Source: G965197005 sp965197005 (GTDB lineage Bacteria; Pseudomonadota; Gammaproteobacteria; Pseudomonadales; Oceanobacteraceae). From it: 64,000 nt of DNA. Below, piece after piece: positions 26,223 to 34,838 of this stretch. The translations under genes and the position numbers were made by a program. The notes under the pieces are model-generated. The model had not been told where the DNA came from. It ran no database searches and saw nothing but the letters and a program-made list of their open reading frames with translations. The DNA lies in assembly GCA_965197005.1 (NCBI GenBank), contig OZ239982.1, positions 2,418,001 through 2,482,000 on the forward strand, written 5' to 3'. How positions within the stretch are numbered: the first letter of the stretch is position 1; each line of letters begins with the position of its first letter.

Positions 26223-27233
26223 ATGCCCAATCAATACGATGTATTTGCACAATATCAATGGCATAGAGCCTATCCGCACAGTCAAGTAAGCGGCATATTA
26301 AAGCAGCAGCCCAGTGATTTTCAGGTTATCGAAGAGCCTTTAACCCAAGCCTCTGGCGAGGGTGAGCACCTATGGCTAGAAGTAGAAAAAACCAACTGCA
26401 ACAGCGGCTGGGTAGCCGAACAACTCGCCGCCTACTTTAAGGTCAAACCCAAAGACGTAGGCTTTGCTGGACGCAAAGACCGCCATGCAAAAACGCAACA
26501 AATGATGAGTGTCTATTTACCCCACGCACCCCATGCTACAATCAGTAGCACACCCTTTGCTGGCGTGCGTATTCTTAGCCAAAAGCGACACCACAAAAAA
26601 ATTCGCAAAGGAGAGCTGTTAGGCAACCACTTCCGTTTGCATATACGAGAGCTAATCGGCTCACAAGAAAAATTACAAGACAATCTAACACGCATACAAC
26701 AAGGCGTGCCGAACTATTTTGGCAGTCAACGCTTTGGACATTTTGGACACAACATACACCAAGCTCGCAACATGCTAGATAGCAAGCAAAGCCAAAGTTT
26801 GGCGCATAAAAAACCCCAACGCATTAAAAACCAAGATTTGTATTTATCTGCTTTGCGTAGCTTTTTATTTAATGAACTATTAAGCACTCGCATACAGCAA
26901 CAAACTTGGCGTAGCCTGCTTGAGGGAGAGCCCCAAGCGCAGCCCACAGGCGCACTATGGGGGCGAGGGCAACCTCTAAGCCAGAGCAAAACCCGAGAGC
27001 TTGAGCAAGCCCTAGCGCACACCCACCCTAAAGACTGTATGCGCCTTGAGTATTCAGGTTTAAACCAACAACGCCGAGTGCTGATTGCAAAAGTGCAAGC
27101 ACTAGACTATCAGCTACAGGATAACCACTTGGTATTGAGTTTTTATTTAAGTGCAGGACAATACGCCACCTGTGTATTAAGAGAATTATTAGATGTGCAG
27201 CTATGCCCCCCATCAGAGGAAATCACACCATGA
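26223..27233 (+). CDS. truD: tRNA pseudouridine(13) synthase TruD
   Basis: Makes pseudouridine 13 in tRNA(Glu). It has 336 residues, normal for the family. The catalytic motif GFAGRKDRHAKTQQ is near residue 80, with DFQVIEEPL upstream and PNYFGSQRFGHFGHNI (the conserved NYFGxQRFG) in the middle. The ATG at 26223 is chosen since homology starts right after it and the longer frame would run back into ispF. It overlaps surE by 4 bases (ATGA). Confidence 0.95.
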   Translation: MPNQYDVFAQYQWHRAYPHSQVSGILKQQPSDFQVIEEPLTQASGEGEHLWLEVEKTNCNSGWVAEQLAAYFKVKPKDVGFAGRKDRHAKTQQMMSVYLPHAPHATISSTPFAGVRILSQKRHHKKIRKGELLGNHFRLHIRELIGSQEKLQDNLTRIQQGVPNYFGSQRFGHFGHNIHQARNMLDSKQSQSLAHKKPQRIKNQDLYLSALRSFLFNELLSTRIQQQTWRSLLEGEPQAQPTGALWGRGQPLSQSKTRELEQALAHTHPKDCMRLEYSGLNQQRRVLIAKVQALDYQLQDNHLVLSFYLSAGQYATCVLRELLDVQLCPPSEEITP

Positions 27234-27979
27234 AATTAATGCTCAGTAACGATGATGGCATACACGCCACAGGACTTATCACCTTACAACAAACACTTAT
27301 TACTCACTATCAGCTATGTATCATTGCCCCAGACCGTGATCGCAGTGGTATCAGCAATGCCCTAACCCTAGACCGCCCACTGCACCCTATTTTTCACACC
27401 GACACCCCCCCAACAATGAGCATTAATGGGACACCCACTGATTGCGTACATTTAGGTATGCACCAATTTTATAAAAACCAATGTGAACGTGTAATCGCAG
27501 GCATTAATGCAGGCGCAAACCTAGGCGATGATGTGTTATATTCAGGTACAGTAGCCGCCGCCATGGAAGGACGATTTTTAGCAAAAACACCAATCGCCAT
27601 CTCCTTAGTAGGCCACACACATTTTAAAACAGCCGCACAGGTTCTACTGGACTTATTACCCAAATTAGAAAAACTGACTTTAGCACCTAACTGTATTTTA
27701 AATATCAACGTACCAGATTGTGCTTATACGCAATTACAAGGTGTAGAAATTACCCGTTTAGGGCATCGAGCCATGGCAAACCAACCCGAACAAAGCATTA
27801 ACCCAAGAGGCAAACAAGGCTACTGGATTGCTGCCGCAGGTGAGGTAGCAGACGAAGGAGAGGGCACAGACTTTTACGCCATTAAACAACAAAGAGTCTC
27901 CATTACCCCTGTACAATTAGATATGACCTCTCACTCTCAAATAGCATCGTTAACTCATTTTTTAAAGGAAAATCTATGA
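27230..27979 (+). CDS. surE: 5'/3'-nucleotidase SurE
   Basis: Metal-dependent survival phosphatase acting on nucleoside monophosphates and exopolyphosphate. It has 249 residues. MLSNDDGIHATGL at the N terminus holds the acidic metal site, followed by APDRDRSGISNALTL, NGTPTDCVHLG, and GINAGANLGDDVLYSGTVAAAMEG. The ATG overlaps the truD stop. It is paired with pcm, as in many gammaproteobacteria; nlpD and rpoS, the usual next genes, are not here. Confidence 0.95.
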   Translation: MKLMLSNDDGIHATGLITLQQTLITHYQLCIIAPDRDRSGISNALTLDRPLHPIFHTDTPPTMSINGTPTDCVHLGMHQFYKNQCERVIAGINAGANLGDDVLYSGTVAAAMEGRFLAKTPIAISLVGHTHFKTAAQVLLDLLPKLEKLTLAPNCILNINVPDCAYTQLQGVEITRLGHRAMANQPEQSINPRGKQGYWIAAAGEVADEGEGTDFYAIKQQRVSITPVQLDMTSHSQIASLTHFLKENL

Positions 27980-28632
27980 ATAAGCAAGGCATTGGCATGA
28001 CCTCGCAGCGCACTCGCAACCGTCTTATTACACGCTTGCAACAAGCTGGCATCAGCAACGACAAAGTGCTCAACAGTATTGCCTCAACCCCACGGCATTT
28101 ATTTATAGAAGAAGCCCTTGCCCACCGAGCTTACGAAGACACCGCCTTACCCATTGGTTTTGGACAAACCATCAGCCAACCTTATACCGTTGCACGTATG
28201 AGTGAGATTATTTTATCCAAAGTTTCAAGCGGTAGTAAGATTTTAGAATTAGGTACAGGCTGTGGTTATCAAACCAGTATTTTAGCCCCGCATGTTGGCT
28301 GGATTTACTCGATAGAACGCATTCAAGGATTACACCTTAAAGCCAAGCAACATTTAGCCGAATTGGGCATCACAAATATCAGCTTAAAACTTGATGACGG
28401 ACATTTAGGCTGGGCAGCCCACGCCCCCTTTGATGCCATTATTGGTGCTGCTGCCGCCAAAAGCGTACCTGCCGCCTTATGCCAGCAGCTCAAAGAAGGA
28501 GGCTGTTTGCTGATGCCCATAGGCGACAAACAACAAATGCTCACACAGGTTACACGTCATGGCGAGAACCTAACCACCCAAGTCATAGAGCCCGCCAACT
28601 TTGTCCCATTTTTAAGCGGTACAGAGTGCTAA
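27976..28632 (+). CDS. pcm: Protein-L-isoaspartate O-methyltransferase
   Basis: Repairs isoaspartyl residues in aged proteins using SAM. It has 218 residues. Motifs: FGQTISQPYTVARM (substrate loop), ILELGTGCGYQTSILA (SAM loop), and IIGAAAAKSVPAAL, with the C-terminal VPFLSGTE. It overlaps surE by 4 bases and overlaps the convergent glycosylase-like gene by 4 bases at its end, with no terminator between. Confidence 0.94.
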   Translation: MNKQGIGMTSQRTRNRLITRLQQAGISNDKVLNSIASTPRHLFIEEALAHRAYEDTALPIGFGQTISQPYTVARMSEIILSKVSSGSKILELGTGCGYQTSILAPHVGWIYSIERIQGLHLKAKQHLAELGITNISLKLDDGHLGWAAHAPFDAIIGAAAAKSVPAALCQQLKEGGCLLMPIGDKQQMLTQVTRHGENLTTQVIEPANFVPFLSGTEC

Positions 28633-29330
28633 ACCTGCCCCTGCACGCCCACATAATTATCCCCCACACTAAAGGCGATAATCTGGCTTATTTCTTGTAG
28701 GGATAAGCCAGATTGCTGATGGTACTCATTAAATGCTTGCTGGCTGGCATACAAAGATTTCTTGCTATATAGCCCCCCTTCAATTACGCCTTGTATGCGT
28801 AAATAATGGGCAACATCAGAAGATAAAATAAAGCTGTCTTTGCCCAATGCTCTAAGTGCATAAGCTGCCGTATTGCCGCCTAAGCGTGCGCCTTTTTGCT
28901 TTAAATGTAGCCATAAATCAACTATCTGCTCAGGAGGATAATTAGCAATAAAATCGACAAATGACTGTCCTGTTTGTTGTTGATGATAATAAATCATCGC
29001 AGCATTTACAGGAATGGTTTTAACCTTATTAAAATTACGCACAATGCGAGTATCGCAGGCTTTTTGCTCTAACATATCAGGGGGCATCAGCATCAACTTA
29101 GCAATTTCAAAATTCCAAAACACCTCACGAAACCCTGCCCACTTATTATTAATAACCTGCCAATAAAAACCACTTTGGAATATTTTACGACTCAACTCTT
29201 CTAGCCAATTGTCCGCCGTTAATGCCGCCAAAGTAGAGGTTGTTTTAGGCTTAGACAACAAAGCACACAAACTGTCTTCTCCGCCTTTACGCTGCACAGC
29301 TCTTTGATATATTTCACTAAAATGTTCCAT
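28629..29330 (-). CDS. DNA-3-methyladenine glycosylase I-like protein (HhH-GPD)
   Basis: A 233-residue protein of the long branch of the Tag-like family found in proteobacteria. It starts FSEIYQRAVQRKGGEDSL, has RKIFQSGFYWQVINNKW and DTRIVRNFNKVKTI (counterparts of Tag segments), and KKGARLGGNTAAYALRALGKDSFILSSDV near the end. It lacks the CxxC/H zinc-snap motif that canonical Tag has. The canonical Tag is at 56015-56590, so the two may differ in substrate. The stretch coding GQS contains a sequence like the island palindromes (see findings). Confidence 0.7.
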   Translation of the reverse strand: MEHFSEIYQRAVQRKGGEDSLCALLSKPKTTSTLAALTADNWLEELSRKIFQSGFYWQVINNKWAGFREVFWNFEIAKLMLMPPDMLEQKACDTRIVRNFNKVKTIPVNAAMIYYHQQQTGQSFVDFIANYPPEQIVDLWLHLKQKGARLGGNTAAYALRALGKDSFILSSDVAHYLRIQGVIEGGLYSKKSLYASQQAFNEYHQQSGLSLQEISQIIAFSVGDNYVGVQGQV

Positions 29331-29442
29331 GCTTATATTTGCTCAAATAAAAGTGGGGGGTTATACGTAAAAATAAGTTGACTGGCAAGGTGTTTTCTCT
29401 TTTGATACTGCATACATATTTATTATTTAATAAGGAAAAGTC

Positions 29443-29955
29443 ATGCAATACTCAATATACACCAAACCCCTTTTAGTTGCCGTATGCAGCATCATACCAT
29501 TTGCCTTACAAGCGGAAGAAAGCGCAGTGACAACCTGTACCAAAGAAGCTCAAACTCGTCGTATTGAAGTACGCTATCCACAGGCAGAAAACAGCCCTAT
29601 TTGTGAAGTGCTATACAGCAAAAATGGCTCCAGCAAAGTGCTATGGAATGCCCAAAATGACATCAGCTTTTGTGAGCGTAAAGCAGCAGAATTTGTTGCC
29701 AAGCAAAACAGTTGGGGCTGGCAATGCCAACTGGAGCAAAGCGATGATATTGATGCCCAAGCCCTGCAAGAGAGCATACAAAAGCAAGCTGTAGAGGCAG
29801 AGCAAAAACAACAAGCAAGCCAAAACCAAGTAGAACAACAGTCACACACCCTTGAACGTCAAGTAGAGCAGCAACTAGAAGCAGAAAAAGCCGATATAGA
29901 TGCAGAAGTTAAGAAGCTAAAAAAAGAACAAGAGGAAGAAAAAAAGGAAGAATAA
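29443..29955 (+). CDS. Secreted/periplasmic protein with Glu/Gln-rich tail
   Basis: A 170-residue protein I do not recognise by name. The signal peptide (about residues 1-24) ends at LQAEE or nearby. The mature N-terminal part has four cysteines in a spaced pattern (TTCTKE, SPICEVLY, ISFCERK, GWQCQLE), which suggests two disulfides in a small domain of about 75 residues. After residue 105 it becomes a charged coiled coil rich in Q, E and K, ending KKEE. It is preceded by AAGGAAAA and followed by a strong terminator, so it is a single gene. Confidence 0.65.
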   Translation: MQYSIYTKPLLVAVCSIIPFALQAEESAVTTCTKEAQTRRIEVRYPQAENSPICEVLYSKNGSSKVLWNAQNDISFCERKAAEFVAKQNSWGWQCQLEQSDDIDAQALQESIQKQAVEAEQKQQASQNQVEQQSHTLERQVEQQLEAEKADIDAEVKKLKKEQEEEKKEE

Positions 29956-30039
29956 ACTTCTCAGTTAACGCATCTTATTTTATACAAGGTGCGTTCTTCT
30001 CTCTCCCGCTTTTTAAATATTCCTTCAAGAGCACAATAA

Positions 30040-30063
30040 AAAAGCCAGCAAATGCTGGCTTTT
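30040..30063 (+). terminator. Bidirectional terminator
   Basis: A 10-bp stem (AAAAGCCAGC / GCTGGCTTTT) with a 4-base loop lies between convergent genes. A-rich on the left and T-rich on the right, it can end transcripts from both the secreted-protein gene and the lipoprotein gene. Confidence 0.88.
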
Positions 30064-30081
30064 TAGATTTTGTTTAGCTGC

Positions 30082-30885
30082 TTATTTAAGCTTGAGCTTA
30101 ATGTTTGCGTGATTGGTGCAAGTGATACTGGCGTCAGGACCTTGGCACATCAATAAGAACAGGTTAGCATCGCCTGGTATAGTAATGCTAGCTGCAAGAT
30201 CTGTGTCGGTGTTTAAGCAGGTATATTTTTTAGCACTTCCACTGTAAGTGCAAGCTAATCTTAGTTCTTCGCCACTGCGTTCTTTAACTACACTGGTAAG
30301 GTTTAAATGATCAGGGATAGGTTTTGTCTTAGCACTCATATCTGCAGATGCATCTGGACTAATACCTATTCTTAAGGTTTCTTGTTTATTTGCACTTTCA
30401 TCTAGGTTTAGATTACGATTAAATTTGAAGATCACAAGAAACTTACCACCATTTTTATTAGCATCTAATACTGCATATTTTGCACCACTTTCAGTAATAG
30501 CTTTATCCGAACCTACAATGCTAAATAATTGAATCTGCGGAAACTCGGTTGACGTATTTTTAATATCGGTGCTTTCGGCTTTTACCGTTCTAGCTTCAAT
30601 ATCTGCCTGAAGTTTTGCCGCATCAGCTTTGGCTTTTTCTTTTAGCGTATTAAATTCCTCTGCATTTAGACAGCCATCGCCATCTTTATCGAAGCTGCTT
30701 GTGGCATAACTAACGCCGTTAAGGGAAATAGAGCTTGTCGTGAGAACACAGCTATTTGTGGTCGTGGTATTGGAGGTCGTAGTACTACTGGTCGTCTCGT
30801 TGGTGGTGCTTGATGAGCTGCCGCCGCCACAGGCACTAAGCACTAGAGCAAAAATAGAAATTAATAAGAAAGATATTTTATTCAT
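30082..30885 (-). CDS. Lipoprotein with an EF-hand-like loop
   Basis: A 267-residue lipoprotein: hydrophobic signal then lipobox LSAC (cysteine at residue 19), followed by GGGSSSS and a long Ser/Thr/Asn linker to about residue 45. Around residues 60-75, SFDKDGDGCLNAEEF matches a calcium-binding EF-hand loop (DxDxDGxxxxxE) with cysteine in the loop. The remainder, with one more cysteine pair late in the chain (RLACTY, YTCLN, MCQG, ITCTN), looks like a beta domain. I do not know its function. Alone on its transcript. Confidence 0.7.
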   Translation of the reverse strand: MNKISFLLISIFALVLSACGGGSSSSTTNETTSSTTTSNTTTTNSCVLTTSSISLNGVSYATSSFDKDGDGCLNAEEFNTLKEKAKADAAKLQADIEARTVKAESTDIKNTSTEFPQIQLFSIVGSDKAITESGAKYAVLDANKNGGKFLVIFKFNRNLNLDESANKQETLRIGISPDASADMSAKTKPIPDHLNLTSVVKERSGEELRLACTYSGSAKKYTCLNTDTDLAASITIPGDANLFLLMCQGPDASITCTNHANIKLKLK

Positions 30886-31074
30886 GATGCGTTCCTTTTA
30901 TTTAGATGAATTTTGCTACATAGAGATAAGTTTTTATATCCATGTGGCAAAAGTATAGTATTGATATATATCTAACGTAATTAATTTGCGTTAATTTTGT
31001 GTGACATTGCGCATCAATTGGATTGCATGTGTAATCAAGCGTAATTTTAATTCACTTAAAACCATGTTGTTTTT

Positions 31075-31896
31075 TTATCCCTTAAATAAGGCCTGCCCTA
31101 GCTCTTGCGCTCTGGCATAGGCCGCTTGCATGGCGTTAGAGACGCTTTGTTCGAGTTTATCTTGTTGCAAACTGGCAATGGCTTTTTCTGTCGTGCCATT
31201 TGGCGAGCAAACTTGCTGACGTAGAGTTTTGATATCCAGTTCGCTTGCCTCTGCCATAGCACTGGCTCCTTTGGCAGTTTGTATGCAAAACTCAGTTGCT
31301 ATTTCTTTATTTAGCCCTAAAGTTTGGGCAGCGTCTATCATGGCTTCCATAAATAAAAAATAATAGGCAGGTCCGCTGCCTGATAAGGCGGTAATGGCAT
31401 CAATCTGTACTTCTTGCTCAAGCCATGTGGTTTTGCCAACTGCTTGCATAATGGTGTTTGCTAATTGGCGTTTATCCGCACTGACTTGTGCGGTAGCGTA
31501 CAGCCCCGTTGCGCCCAAACCTAACATAGCAGGGGTGTTAGGCATGCAGCGTATAATTTGTTGGCTGCCACTCCAGTTAATAAGCGCATCGACGCTAATG
31601 CCTGCAGCAATAGAAATAAGCAAGCTCTGGCGTTGGCTTAGTGCGGTTTTTAGCGGGGCGAGCATGTCTTGCATTACTTGCGGTTTAACTGCCAGCACTA
31701 ATTGCGGACAGTGCTCAACGAGGCTTTGATTATCACAACTAATGTGCACTCCATGGCGTTGTTTAAGGGCTTGCAGTTTGTCTATTTCAGGGGAGGAAAC
31801 CCAAATTTGCGACCCCTGATACGCCCCTGTTTTTAATAACCCAGCAATAATACTACTTGCCATGTTGCCGCCGCCAATAAAACCAATTTGTTGCAT
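31075..31896 (-). CDS. proC: Pyrroline-5-carboxylate reductase
   Basis: Last step of proline synthesis, NADPH-dependent. It has 273 residues. Rossmann motif IGFIGGGNMASSII at the N terminus; AVKPQVMQDML; the conserved RCMPNTPAMLG; and the C-terminal ALSGSGPAYYFLFMEAMIDAA active-site helix with VCSPNGTTEKAI. It follows yggS by 2 bases, and the yggS-proC pair opposite pilT is typical of Pseudomonas-like gammaproteobacteria. Confidence 0.96.
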   Translation of the reverse strand: MQQIGFIGGGNMASSIIAGLLKTGAYQGSQIWVSSPEIDKLQALKQRHGVHISCDNQSLVEHCPQLVLAVKPQVMQDMLAPLKTALSQRQSLLISIAAGISVDALINWSGSQQIIRCMPNTPAMLGLGATGLYATAQVSADKRQLANTIMQAVGKTTWLEQEVQIDAITALSGSGPAYYFLFMEAMIDAAQTLGLNKEIATEFCIQTAKGASAMAEASELDIKTLRQQVCSPNGTTEKAIASLQQDKLEQSVSNAMQAAYARAQELGQALFKG

Positions 31897-31898
31897 GT

Positions 31899-32585
31899 TT
31901 AACTCCTCTTGCCAAAAATATCGGTGCCAATACGCACCTCGTTACTGCCTTGGGCGATGGCAAGCTCCATATCTTGCGACATGCCCATAGATAGGCGATC
32001 AAAATCGGGGTATTGTTTACTAAGTTGTTGAAATAGTGCTGCCATTTGCTGATACTGCTGGCTCAGTTTGGCTTGCTCAAAAGTATGCTCTCCAATGCAC
32101 ATAAGCCCTCTTAGTTTAAGCCATTTAAAGGTTTGTAGCTGGGCGCAAAAGTCCTCAGCTTCGGCAGGTGCTATGCCGTCTTTTTGGGCTTCGCCGCTGA
32201 TATTAATTTGCACCAGTACATTTAAAGGCGGTAGGTATCTTGGACGTTGGCGATTAAGACGCTCGGCAATTTTAATGCGACTTAGCGTCTCTAGCCAATG
32301 AAAATGCTCAGCAACGGCTTTGCTTTTATTGGATTGCAAAGGCCCTATAAAATGCCATTGAATGTCTTTTAAATGTGCTAAGGCTTGAATTTTGGGTAGG
32401 GCATCTTGGAGGTAATTTTCGCCAAAGGCACGTTGTCCTAATTGATAGCAAGTTTGTACTTCATCAATACTGCGAGTTTTACTAACCGCCAACAGATGTA
32501 CAAGTTGGCTTTGTTCTCTTTGTTGACAAGCCTGTTGTAAGCGATTTTTAATACAGTGATAGCGTTGTGCAAGTTGTTTTTGCAT
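31899..32585 (-). CDS. yggS: PLP homeostasis protein YggS (PROSC)
   Basis: Monomeric PLP-binding barrel that balances B6 vitamers; no enzymatic activity known. It has 228 residues. LLAVSKTRSIDEV holds the PLP lysine (near 36), then QRAFGENYLQDALPKI, WHFIGPLQSNKSKAV, LVQINISGEAQKDG, and SMGMSQDMELAIAQGSNEVRIGTDIFG at the end. It is divergent from pilT. Confidence 0.94.
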   Translation of the reverse strand: MQKQLAQRYHCIKNRLQQACQQREQSQLVHLLAVSKTRSIDEVQTCYQLGQRAFGENYLQDALPKIQALAHLKDIQWHFIGPLQSNKSKAVAEHFHWLETLSRIKIAERLNRQRPRYLPPLNVLVQINISGEAQKDGIAPAEAEDFCAQLQTFKWLKLRGLMCIGEHTFEQAKLSQQYQQMAALFQQLSKQYPDFDRLSMGMSQDMELAIAQGSNEVRIGTDIFGKRS

Positions 32586-32722
32586 ATTAATCTGTTAATT
32601 TATGATGGGTAATAAAACAAAGTTAAAATTTTGGTCTAAGATAATATAGAAGTTTAAGCTGGATTGTAATCCACTTTAAGTAAATAAATGCACCAGATAA
32701 ACCTGACACTCAAGGAGTTTTA

Positions 32723-33760
32723 ATGGATATAACTGAACTGCTGGCATTTAGTGTGCAGCAAAATGCCTCTGACTTGCACCTTTCTGCAGGCTTACCACCG
32801 ATGATACGGGTTGATGGCGATATTCGTCGTTTAAAATCCCCTGCTTTAAATGAAGAGGAAGTACATAAACTGGTATACGATGTAATGAATGACCAGCAGC
32901 GCAAAGATTTTGAGGCGGAATTGGAGGTGGATTTCTCGTTTGAGGTACCTGGTTTATCTCGATTTAGGGCAAATATCTATAATCAAAATCGTGGTACTGG
33001 TGGCGTATTTCGTACCATTCCATCTAAGATTATTACCTTAGGCGAGTTGGGCTTAGGTGAGGTGTTTGAAAAGCTGGCATCGGTTCATCGTGGCATGGTA
33101 CTGGTAACAGGGCCGACAGGTTCAGGTAAATCTACAACGCTATCGGCAATGATGGATTATATTAATGCCACTGAACACAAGCATATTTTAACCATTGAAG
33201 ATCCCATTGAATTTGTACATGAATCTAAAAAATGCTTAATTAACCAACGAGAAGTACACCGTAACACTAAGAGTTTTAGCAAAGCCTTGCGTTCTGCCTT
33301 ACGGGAAGACCCAGATGTGATTTTGGTGGGCGAATTGCGTGACCTTGAGACCATTCGCTTGGCATTGACTGCAGCAGAAACAGGACACGTGGTATTTGGC
33401 ACTTTGCATACAAATTCAGCGGCAAAAACCATTGACCGTATTGTTGATGTATTTCCAGCAGAAGAAAAAGCCATGATACGCTCAATGCTATCAGAAAGTT
33501 TAGAGGGCGTTATCTCTCAAACCTTACTGAAAAAAACAGAAGGCGGACGTATTGCAGCCCATGAAATTATGCTCGGCACTCCAGCTATTCGTAACCTAAT
33601 CCGTGAAGACAAGGTAGCGCAGATGTACTCAGCCATTCAAACAGGCTCTATGTATGGTATGTGCACTATGGATCAGGCATTAACAGAATTGCTCAATCGT
33701 GGTGAGATTAGCAAAGATACGGCAATGGAAAAAGCCAAAAACCCAGATTTATTTAATTAG
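32723..33760 (+). CDS. pilT: Type IV pilus retraction ATPase PilT
   Basis: Hexameric cytoplasmic ATPase that drives pilus retraction for twitching and DNA uptake. It has 345 residues. An N-terminal PAS-like domain (ASDLHLSAGLPPMIRVDG) leads to Walker A GPTGSGKSTT, the Asp box ILTIEDPIEFVHES, Walker B DVILVGELRD (family form), the His box GHVVFGTLHTNSA, and the AIRNLIREDK motif needed for retraction. Intact. pilU follows 13 bases later but is broken by an insertion sequence. Confidence 0.97.
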   Translation: MDITELLAFSVQQNASDLHLSAGLPPMIRVDGDIRRLKSPALNEEEVHKLVYDVMNDQQRKDFEAELEVDFSFEVPGLSRFRANIYNQNRGTGGVFRTIPSKIITLGELGLGEVFEKLASVHRGMVLVTGPTGSGKSTTLSAMMDYINATEHKHILTIEDPIEFVHESKKCLINQREVHRNTKSFSKALRSALREDPDVILVGELRDLETIRLALTAAETGHVVFGTLHTNSAAKTIDRIVDVFPAEEKAMIRSMLSESLEGVISQTLLKKTEGGRIAAHEIMLGTPAIRNLIREDKVAQMYSAIQTGSMYGMCTMDQALTELLNRGEISKDTAMEKAKNPDLFN

Positions 33761-33773
33761 GAGAAAAGGGCTT

Positions 33774-34438
33774 ATGTCATTAAATAAATTTTTACCCTTA
33801 ATGGTAGAAAAAAACGCTTCCGACCTGTTTATTACTGCTGGAACAGCCCCTTCAATTAAAATTGACGGCAAAATGATAGCTTTAAGCAATGAAAAACTGA
33901 GCCCCCAATTAGCAGAGGAGATTACGCTTTCTATGCTTAATGAGGAGCAAATTGCTGAGCTAATGCAGAAAAAAGAGTTAAACTTTGCTGTTAATGCCAG
34001 TGGTATAGGGCGTTTTCGTGGCAGTGCGTTTTTCCAACGTAACTCCTGTGGGTTGGTGCTAAGGCGTATTAATATTGGTATTCCCACTCTTGATGAAATG
34101 AGTTTGCCAGAAAAACTTAAAGAAGTGGCTATGTATAAACGGGGATTGGTGTTGGTAGTCGGCGCAACAGGCTCTGGTAAATCCACGACCTTGGCGGCAA
34201 TATTAAATCATCGTAATCAAAATAGCCAAGGGCATATTATTACCATTGAAGACCCTATTGAGTTTGTGCATCGCCATGATGGCTGCATTGTAACCCAACG
34301 TGAGGTTGGTGTAGATACAGAGAGCTTTGATATGGCACTTAAAAACTGCTTACGCCAAGCACCTGATGTGATTATGATTGGGGAAATTCGCACCCGCGAA
34401 TCTATGCAGCATGCCATTGAATTTGCCGAAACAGGACA
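33774..34438 (+). pseudogene. pilU: pilU, 5' part (interrupted by IS110-family element)
   Basis: N-terminal 221 codons of the PilU retraction ATPase, the PilT paralogue that helps retraction under load. The part keeps the ASDLFITAGTAPSIKIDG start, Walker A VGATGSGKSTT, the IITIEDPIEFVHRHDG Asp box, and VIMIGEIRTRESM. It breaks after FAETGH at the IS left end, where the reading would go on for only about a dozen foreign codons. AGGAG stands before the ATG. Joined to the 3' part at 35972, the frame is restored exactly (1116 bases, 371 codons plus stop), near the usual PilU length. Confidence 0.93.
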
Positions 34439-34762
34439 TATATGTACGCTCCGGTTCTGTCAAGACGAATAAATCCGCAAAATCGCCATTGGCGGCTTTG
34501 TTTGTCTTTTTTTGCTTTTCTTTTTTACCCATTCTTGCTTTGCTGTTTTTTAGATGATGGCTTTTTTGAACGCTTAAAAAGGCGTTGCTCTGACATATAT
34601 CCGGGCTTAACAGCATTGAGCTGCGCACCTAATGAGCTACGAGCCTACACACCCTAAACTTTGTACACCCAAGCGGTCTGTTTGACCTTGTCTTTATCGG
34701 GTTTGATGTAGGCAGGCTTAGCCTGTTGTTCATCTTCATTGAGCAAGCAATGATTGGTAAAA

Positions 34763-34832
34763 AGGTAATCAGGGGTTCACAACACCCATACGGGCTTATA
34801 GCCCTTGTCTCGTCCGAACTCCCTGATTACCT
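34763..34832 (-). ncRNA. Candidate guide (seek/bridge) RNA of IS copy 1
   Basis: A 70-base segment begins 6 bases after the transposase stop and folds well: a 12-bp perfect outer stem (AGGTAATCAGGG / CCCTGATTACCT), a 4-bp GTTC/GAAC stem, an asymmetric internal loop, and an apical hairpin (GGGCT / AGCCC, 3-base loop). Shape, size and place match what is known of IS1111 guide RNAs, in which an internal loop pairs with target and donor DNA. I could not show a convincing pairing of the loop with the target, so the call rests on structure and context. Confidence 0.55.
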
Positions 34833-34838
34833 AACCTG

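Noticed and set aside
34350..34657. Small readings on both strands in the non-coding part of the IS, one lysine-rich (also at 54200-54435)
   Set aside because: No ribosome site or homology; one crosses the IS border into pilU; the region is better explained as the guide-RNA end of the element.
34775..34819. Full guide-target pairing between the internal loop of the candidate RNA and the IS target
   Set aside because: Only five-base matches with wobble could be found by eye, in a pairing geometry that differs from the one known for IS110 elements; not enough to claim.
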